From assembly GCF_025244905.1 (NCBI RefSeq), contig NZ_CP104285.1:682001-746000 (forward strand): a stretch of DNA of 64,000 nucleotides. The letters are read 5' to 3'. Shown piece by piece: positions 59,070-64,000 of the stretch. This DNA comes from Enterobacter mori. Lineage in GTDB: Bacteria; Pseudomonadota; Gammaproteobacteria; Enterobacterales; Enterobacteriaceae. The position numbers and the translations under genes are program-made. The notes under the pieces were generated by a model. The model ran no database searches. It saw nothing but the letters and a program-made list of their open reading frames with translations, and was not told where the DNA came from. Numbering within the stretch: position 1 is the stretch's first letter; every line of letters begins with the position of its first letter.

Positions 59070-60130
59070 ATCAACCGAAGCGGTTAATGGTGATGGCAGG
59101 CGGTACCGGCGGACACGTGTTCCCGGGGCTGGCGGTTGCGCACCATTTAATGGATCAGGGCTGGCAGGTACGCTGGCTGGGAACCGCAGACCGCATGGAG
59201 GCCGATCTGGTGCCGAAACACGGTATTGAGATCGACTTTATTCGTATTTCTGGCCTGCGAGGCAAAGGCCTCAAGGCAATGCTGCTGGCACCGGTGCGTA
59301 TTTTTAACGCCTGGCGTCAGGCCCGCACCATCATGAAGCAGTTTAAGCCTGATGTGGTGCTGGGAATGGGCGGGTATGTGTCTGGCCCGGGTGGGCTGGC
59401 TGCGTGGTCCCTGGGCATCCCTGTTGTGCTGCATGAGCAGAACGGTATCGCCGGGCTAACTAACAAATGGCTGGCGAAAATTGCCACCAAAGTGATGCAG
59501 GCATTCCCTGGCGCGTTCCCGAAAGCTGACGTCGTTGGAAACCCGGTGCGCGTCGATGTGCTGGCGCTGCCGCTGCCTGATGCTCGCCTGAATGGTCGTG
59601 AAGGTCCGGTACGCGTGCTGGTCGTCGGCGGTTCTCAGGGGGCACGCATCCTGAACCAGACGATGCCGCAGGTGGCCGCAAAGCTGGGCGATGCCGTAAC
59701 CATTTGGCATCAGAGCGGCAAAGGTGCTCAACAGACCGTTGAGCAGGCTTACGCCGAAGCGGGGCAACCGCAGCATAAAGTGACGGAATTTATTGACGAT
59801 ATGGCCGCAGCGTATGCCTGGGCCGATGTCGTGGTCTGTCGTTCTGGCGCATTAACGGTGAGCGAAATTGCCGCCGCGGGTCTGCCAGCGCTGTTTGTGC
59901 CGTTCCAGCATAAAGACCGACAGCAGTACTGGAATGCGCTGCCGCTTGAGAAAGCCGGTGCCGCGAAGATTTTTGAGCAGCCACAATTTACCGCCGATGC
60001 GGTCGCCACCACTCTGGCGGGCTGGAACAGAGAGACATTGCTGGAGATGGCACAGCGCGCGCGCGCGGCGGCTATCCCGGATGCAACGGAACGAGTGGCA
60101 AAAGAAGTGAGCCTGGCAGCCCAGGCTTAA
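59066..60130 (+). CDS. murG: UDP-GlcNAc: lipid I N-acetylglucosaminyltransferase
   Basis: The product has 354 residues and converts lipid I to lipid II on the inner face of the membrane. G-loop [12 protein letters not shown] near the N-terminus, a second [11 protein letters not shown], and the C-terminal UDP-GlcNAc region with [13 protein letters not shown] are intact. A 57-nt gap with a hairpin separates it from murC, the largest gap inside the cluster. Confidence 0.98.
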   Translation: MNQPKRLMVMAGGTGGHVFPGLAVAHHLMDQGWQVRWLGTADRMEADLVPKHGIEIDFIRISGLRGKGLKAMLLAPVRIFNAWRQARTIMKQFKPDVVLGMGGYVSGPGGLAAWSLGIPVVLHEQNGIAGLTNKWLAKIATKVMQAFPGAFPKADVVGNPVRVDVLALPLPDARLNGREGPVRVLVVGGSQGARILNQTMPQVAAKLGDAVTIWHQSGKGAQQTVEQAYAEAGQPQHKVTEFIDDMAAAYAWADVVVCRSGALTVSEIAAAGLPALFVPFQHKDRQQYWNALPLEKAGAAKIFEQPQFTADAVATTLAGWNRETLLEMAQRARAAAIPDATERVAKEVSLAAQA

Positions 60131-60135
60131 CCCTC

Positions 60136-60154
60136 GCAGCGCGTGTTGCGCTGC
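60136..60154 (+). other. Hairpin in the murG-murC gap
   Basis: GCAGCGC (60136-60142) and GCGCTGC (60148-60154) form a perfect 7-bp GC stem with a GTGTT loop, followed within a few bases by ATTTTT. It resembles a weak terminator or RNA-processing site. It is the only such structure seen inside the otherwise overlapping cluster. Confidence 0.6.
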
Positions 60155-60187
60155 ACGAATTTTTAAGTAGTCGATGGCGTTTAGAGA

Positions 60188-61663
60188 ATGAATACACAAC
60201 AACTGGCAAAACTGCGTTCTATCGTGCCCGAGATGCGTCGCGTCCGGCACATTCACTTTGTTGGCATCGGTGGTGCTGGCATGGGTGGTATTGCCGAAGT
60301 GTTAGCTAACGAAGGTTATCAGATCAGCGGGTCTGACCTGGCGCCAAACCCTGTAACGCAGCAGCTGGCGTCGCTTGGGGCGACTATCTATTTTAACCAT
60401 CGCCCGGAAAACGTGCGCGATGCGAGCGTGGTGGTGGTGTCGAGCGCCATCTCCTCTGACAACCCGGAAATCGTTGCCGCACATGAAGCGCGTATTCCGG
60501 TGATCCGCCGCGCTGAGATGCTGGCGGAACTGATGCGTTTCCGTCACGGCATCGCCGTTGCGGGCACGCACGGTAAGACCACAACTACGGCGATGGTATC
60601 CAGCATTTATGCGGAAGCGGGTCTGGACCCGACGTTCGTTAACGGTGGCCTGGTGAAAGCTGCTGGCGTGCACGCGCGTCTGGGCCACAGCCGTTATCTG
60701 ATTGCGGAAGCGGATGAGAGCGATGCGTCGTTCCTGCATCTGCAGCCGATGGTGGCGATTGTCACCAATATCGAAGCTGACCATATGGATACTTACCAGG
60801 GCGACTTCGAAAACTTAAAGCAGACGTTTATTAACTTCCTGCACAACCTGCCGTTCTATGGCCGTGCGGTAATGTGCGTTGACGATCCGGTGATCCGCGA
60901 GCTGCTGCCGCGCGTCGGGCGTCAAATCACCACTTATGGCTTCAGTGAAGATGCTGATGTTCGTGTGGAAGAGTACAAACAGATTGGTGCGCAGGGGCAT
61001 TTCACCCTGGCGCGTCAGGACAAAGAATTGCTGCACGTGACGTTGAATGCGCCTGGTCGCCACAACGCCCTGAATGCGGCGGCGGCGGTTGCGGTAGCGA
61101 CGGAAGAAGGCATTGATGATGATGCGATCCTGCGCGCGCTGGAAAGCTTCCAGGGTACAGGCCGTCGCTTCGACTTCCTTGGTGAATTCCCGCTGGACGC
61201 AGTGAACGGTAAATCGGGTACCGCGATGCTGGTAGATGATTACGGCCATCACCCAACGGAAGTGGACGCCACGATCAAAGCTGCTCGTGCGGGTTGGCCG
61301 GACAAAAATCTGGTGATGATCTTCCAGCCGCACCGTTACACCCGTACCCGCGATCTGTACGACGATTTCGCCAACGTGCTGTCGCAGGTCGATACGCTGC
61401 TGATGCTGGATGTTTATTCAGCGGGCGAAACTCCGATTCCGGGCGCAGACAGTCGTTCTTTATGTCGCACTATCCGTGGACGCGGTAAAGTGGACCCTAT
61501 TTTGGTTTCTGACCCTGCACAGGCAGCAGAAATTCTGGCACCAGTGCTGACAGGTAACGATTTGATTCTGATTCAGGGTGCGGGAAATATCGGCAAAATC
61601 GCCCGTACCTTAGCCGAAATCAAACTGAAGCCGCAAACTCCGGAGGATGAGCATCATGGCTGA
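60188..61663 (+). CDS. murC: UDP-N-acetylmuramate-L-alanine ligase
   Basis: The product has 491 residues and starts the stem peptide by adding L-Ala to UDP-MurNAc. The sugar-nucleotide Rossmann motif [17 protein letters not shown] motif GTHGKTTTT and DDYGHHPTE signature are intact. The start is ATG after a TTTAGAGA leader without a strong ribosome site. The end overlaps ddlB by 8 bases. Confidence 0.98.
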   Translation: MNTQQLAKLRSIVPEMRRVRHIHFVGIGGAGMGGIAEVLANEGYQISGSDLAPNPVTQQLASLGATIYFNHRPENVRDASVVVVSSAISSDNPEIVAAHEARIPVIRRAEMLAELMRFRHGIAVAGTHGKTTTTAMVSSIYAEAGLDPTFVNGGLVKAAGVHARLGHSRYLIAEADESDASFLHLQPMVAIVTNIEADHMDTYQGDFENLKQTFINFLHNLPFYGRAVMCVDDPVIRELLPRVGRQITTYGFSEDADVRVEEYKQIGAQGHFTLARQDKELLHVTLNAPGRHNALNAAAAVAVATEEGIDDDAILRALESFQGTGRRFDFLGEFPLDAVNGKSGTAMLVDDYGHHPTEVDATIKAARAGWPDKNLVMIFQPHRYTRTRDLYDDFANVLSQVDTLLMLDVYSAGETPIPGADSRSLCRTIRGRGKVDPILVSDPAQAAEILAPVLTGNDLILIQGAGNIGKIARTLAEIKLKPQTPEDEHHG

Positions 61664-62576
61664 TAAGATTGCTGTCCTGTTTGGCGGCACCTCCGCCGAG
61701 CGTGAAGTGTCCCTGAATTCAGGCGCTGCCGTTCTGGCGGGCCTGCGTGAAGGTGGCGTTGATGCGCATCCGATCGATCCGAAAGAGCTTGATGTGACCC
61801 AGCTGAAAGCGATGGGCTTCGATAAAGTTTTCATTGCGCTGCACGGCCGTGGCGGTGAAGACGGTACATTGCAAGGGCTGCTGGAGTTAATCGGCCTCCC
61901 GTATACCGGCAGCGGCGTGATGGCGTCCGCCATCTCCATGGATAAACTGCGCAGCAAACTGCTTTGGCAGGGCGCGGGTCTCCCCGTTGCGCCATGGGTG
62001 GCCCTGACGCGTACTGAATTTGAATTGGGCCTGTCGGACAGCGTTAATACACGCATTGCTGCGCTGGGCTTACCGGTTATTGTTAAGCCGAGCCGTGAAG
62101 GGTCGAGCGTTGGGATGTCTAAAGTTGATAAAGCTGAGGATTTATCTGCCGCTTTAACATTGGCATTTCAACATGATGAAGAAGTTCTGATTGAAAAATG
62201 GCTCAGCGGGCCGGAATTTACAGTTGCGATGCTTGGCGAAGAAATTTTACCGTCAATTCGCATCCAACCCGCTGGAGTCTTCTATGATTATGAGGCGAAG
62301 TATCTCTCTGATGAGACGCAATATTTCTGTCCAAGTGGTCTTGAAGCAGAACGTGAAGCCGATTTACAGTCTCTGGTGCTCAAAGCCTGGAATGTTTTAG
62401 GCTGCCGCGGCTGGGGACGCATTGATGTCATGCTCGACGGTGACGGGCAATTTTACCTGCTTGAAGCCAACACCTCTCCAGGTATGACGAGCCATAGCCT
62501 TGTGCCGATGGCAGCGCGTCAGGCGGGGATGAGCTTCTCGCAGTTAGTCGTACGTATTCTGGACCAGGCGGGCTGA
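61656..62576 (+). CDS. ddlB: D-alanine-D-alanine ligase B
   Basis: The ATG at 61656 gives 306 residues, the E. coli length; an ATG nine bases earlier abuts the GGAGG site and is too close to be used. Ddl makes the D-Ala-D-Ala dipeptide with ATP. The ATP-grasp motifs [26 protein letters not shown], and the C-terminal [12 protein letters not shown] (with the Mg ligands) are present. A Tyr in YTGSG, not the Phe of lactate-type enzymes, marks D-Ala specificity. Codon use turns AT-rich around 62100-62400. Confidence 0.97.
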   Translation: MADKIAVLFGGTSAEREVSLNSGAAVLAGLREGGVDAHPIDPKELDVTQLKAMGFDKVFIALHGRGGEDGTLQGLLELIGLPYTGSGVMASAISMDKLRSKLLWQGAGLPVAPWVALTRTEFELGLSDSVNTRIAALGLPVIVKPSREGSSVGMSKVDKAEDLSAALTLAFQHDEEVLIEKWLSGPEFTVAMLGEEILPSIRIQPAGVFYDYEAKYLSDETQYFCPSGLEAEREADLQSLVLKAWNVLGCRGWGRIDVMLDGDGQFYLLEANTSPGMTSHSLVPMAARQAGMSFSQLVVRILDQAG

Positions 62577-62577
62577 T

Positions 62578-63420
62578 ATGTCTCAGGCTGCATTGAACAC
62601 GCGCAACCGCGATGAAGAGGAAGAATATACGTCTTCACGCCGGAGTAATGGAACGCGTCTTGCAGGAATTATCTTCCTGCTCGGGGTGCTGTGCACCGTG
62701 TTTATCAGCGGCTGGATGGTGCTGGGCTGGATGGAAGATGCGCAGCGTTTACCGCTCTCTAAGCTGGTAGTGACCGGCGAGCGTCACTACACGCGTAACG
62801 ATGATATTCGCCAGTCTATTCTGGCCCTGGGCTCACCTGGCACCTTTATGACCCAGGACGTCAATATTATCCAGAGCCAGATTGAACGACTGCCGTGGAT
62901 AAAACAGGCGAGTGTAAGAAAGCAATGGCCTGATGAATTGAAGATTCATCTGGTTGAATATGTGCCCATTGCGCGTTGGAATGATCAGCACATGGTAGAC
63001 GTAGACGGAAACTCCTTCAGCGTCCCAAGCGATCGCGTCAACAAGCAAAATTTACCGATGTTGTATGGCCCTGAAGGCAGCGAAAACGAAGTGTTACAAG
63101 GTTTCCGCGAGATGGGGCAGGTGCTGGCTAAGGACCGCTTTACGTTAAAAGATGCCGCAATGACGGCGCGCCGCTCCTGGCAACTGACGTTAACGAACGG
63201 TATCAAGCTCAACCTTGGCCGCGGCGACACAATGAAACGTCTGGCGCGATTTGTAGAACTTTACCCGGTTTTACAGCAGCAGGCGCAGACGGACGGCAAA
63301 CGGATAAGCTACGTTGATTTGCGCTATGACTCAGGCGCAGCAGTCGGTTGGGAGCCGGCTCCGGTCGAGGAACCTAATCAGCAACAGAATCAGGCACAGG
63401 TACAGGCAGAACAACAATGA
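62578..63420 (+). CDS. ftsQ: Cell division protein FtsQ
   Basis: The product has 280 residues (E. coli 276), ending in a Gln-rich tail. A short cytoplasmic part, one membrane segment (about 25-48), a POTRA domain (about 58-126, [18 protein letters not shown]) and a beta domain that recruits FtsB/L follow. It scaffolds the divisome in the periplasm. The stop overlaps the ftsA start (ATGA). Confidence 0.97.
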   Translation: MSQAALNTRNRDEEEEYTSSRRSNGTRLAGIIFLLGVLCTVFISGWMVLGWMEDAQRLPLSKLVVTGERHYTRNDDIRQSILALGSPGTFMTQDVNIIQSQIERLPWIKQASVRKQWPDELKIHLVEYVPIARWNDQHMVDVDGNSFSVPSDRVNKQNLPMLYGPEGSENEVLQGFREMGQVLAKDRFTLKDAAMTARRSWQLTLTNGIKLNLGRGDTMKRLARFVELYPVLQQQAQTDGKRISYVDLRYDSGAAVGWEPAPVEEPNQQQNQAQVQAEQQ

Positions 63421-64000
63421 TCAAGGCGACGGACAGAAAACTGGTAGTTGGACTGGAGATTGGCACCGCAAAGGTTGCCGCTTTAGTAGGGGAAGTTCTG
63501 CCCGACGGTATGGTCAATATCATTGGCGTGGGGAGTTGCCCATCCCGTGGTATGGATAAAGGTGGGGTAAACGACCTTGAGTCGGTGGTGAAATGCGTTC
63601 AGCGCGCCATCGATCAGGCTGAATTAATGGCAGATTGCCAGATTTCTTCTGTCTATCTGGCCCTTTCTGGCAAGCACATCAGCTGCCAGAATGAAATCGG
63701 TATGGTGCCGATTTCAGAAGAAGAAGTGACGCAGGAAGACGTAGAGAATGTTGTGCATACGGCGAAGTCCGTGCGCGTCCGCGATGAGCATCGCGTACTG
63801 CACGTGATCCCGCAGGAATATGCTATCGACTACCAGGAAGGAATTAAGAATCCGGTGGGTCTTTCCGGCGTACGTATGCAGGCAAAAGTGCACCTGATCA
63901 CATGTCACAACGATATGGCGAAGAACATTGTTAAAGCCGTTGAACGTTGTGGCCTGAAAGTTGACCAACTTATTTTCGCCGGTCTGGCCGCGAGTTATTC
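63417..64000 (+). CDS. ftsA: Cell division protein FtsA, 3' end missing
   Basis: The first 194 codons of about 420 are present; the window ends inside the gene. [21 protein letters not shown] is the actin-like phosphate-1 motif at the N-terminus, and subdomain 1C (about 84-160), which contacts downstream divisome proteins, is included. FtsA tethers FtsZ to the membrane; its C-terminal amphipathic helix and ftsZ lie beyond the window. Confidence 0.98.
   Translation, partial: MIKATDRKLVVGLEIGTAKVAALVGEVLPDGMVNIIGVGSCPSRGMDKGGVNDLESVVKCVQRAIDQAELMADCQISSVYLALSGKHISCQNEIGMVPISEEEVTQEDVENVVHTAKSVRVRDEHRVLHVIPQEYAIDYQEGIKNPVGLSGVRMQAKVHLITCHNDMAKNIVKAVERCGLKVDQLIFAGLAASY

Overview
The window is a 64 kb stretch of chromosome from an enterobacterium, most likely Enterobacter or a close relative (Lelliottia/Leclercia type). 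Nearly every protein aligns in length and sequence with its Escherichia coli K-12 counterpart, and the order (carAB ... folA-apaH ... araC/araBAD ... leuABCD ... ilvIH-cra ... mra/fts cluster) is that of the E. coli 0-2 min region. However, the caiF-cai-fix block between carB and kefF is absent, a hok-type toxin gene sits between setA and leuD, and GC-rich REP/BIME elements of the Enterobacter/Klebsiella style are present. No tRNA, rRNA, IS element, prophage or CRISPR array was seen. The genus is inferred; a 16S or ANI search was not possible.

Layout. 1-4140: 3' part of carA and complete carB. 4141-7914: accessory segment with a BIME, a YgdI/YgdR-type lipoprotein gene and a convergent autotransporter gene with a hexapeptide-repeat linker. 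7915-10303: kefFC, glutathione-gated K+ efflux. 10418-10897: folA. 11007-17736 (minus): apaH-apaG-rsmA-pdxA-surA-lptD, a tightly packed envelope and RNA-maintenance operon. 17977-18792: djlA. 18824-24888 (minus): rluA, rapA and SOS-controlled polB. 25045-29051 (minus): araBAD, with its complete regulatory region and divergent araC (29388-30233). 30352-31119: yabI. 31150-34404 (minus): thiBPQ thiamine uptake under a TPP riboswitch. 34573-37768: the sgrR / sgrS-sgrT-setA sugar-phosphate stress module. 37840-38225: a hok/sok-like type I toxin-antitoxin locus. 38230-43089 (minus): leuLABCD with leader peptide and attenuator. 43727-44671: leuO. 45051-47268: ilvIH. 47449-48453: cra. 48974-64000: the division and cell-wall cluster mraZ-rsmH-ftsL-ftsI-murE-murF-mraY-murD-ftsW-murG-murC-ddlB-ftsQ-ftsA, the last gene cut by the window end.

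How the parts work together. Leu/ilv genes and leuO form the branched-chain amino-acid block. The ara block is a textbook AraC looping regulon whose O2-I1 spacing is 211 bp. The sgr block couples a transcription factor, a dual-function RNA and an efflux protein. The dcw cluster runs in one direction with start and stop codons overlapping at most junctions, so peptidoglycan precursor synthesis and septation proteins are made from linked transcripts; it opens with Pmra and three MraZ boxes.

The least ordinary parts are the carB-kefF accessory segment, the hok-like locus with its predicted 5'-3' mRNA clamp, and the polB control region, in which the -10 hexamer sits in the loop of the araBAD terminator hairpin.
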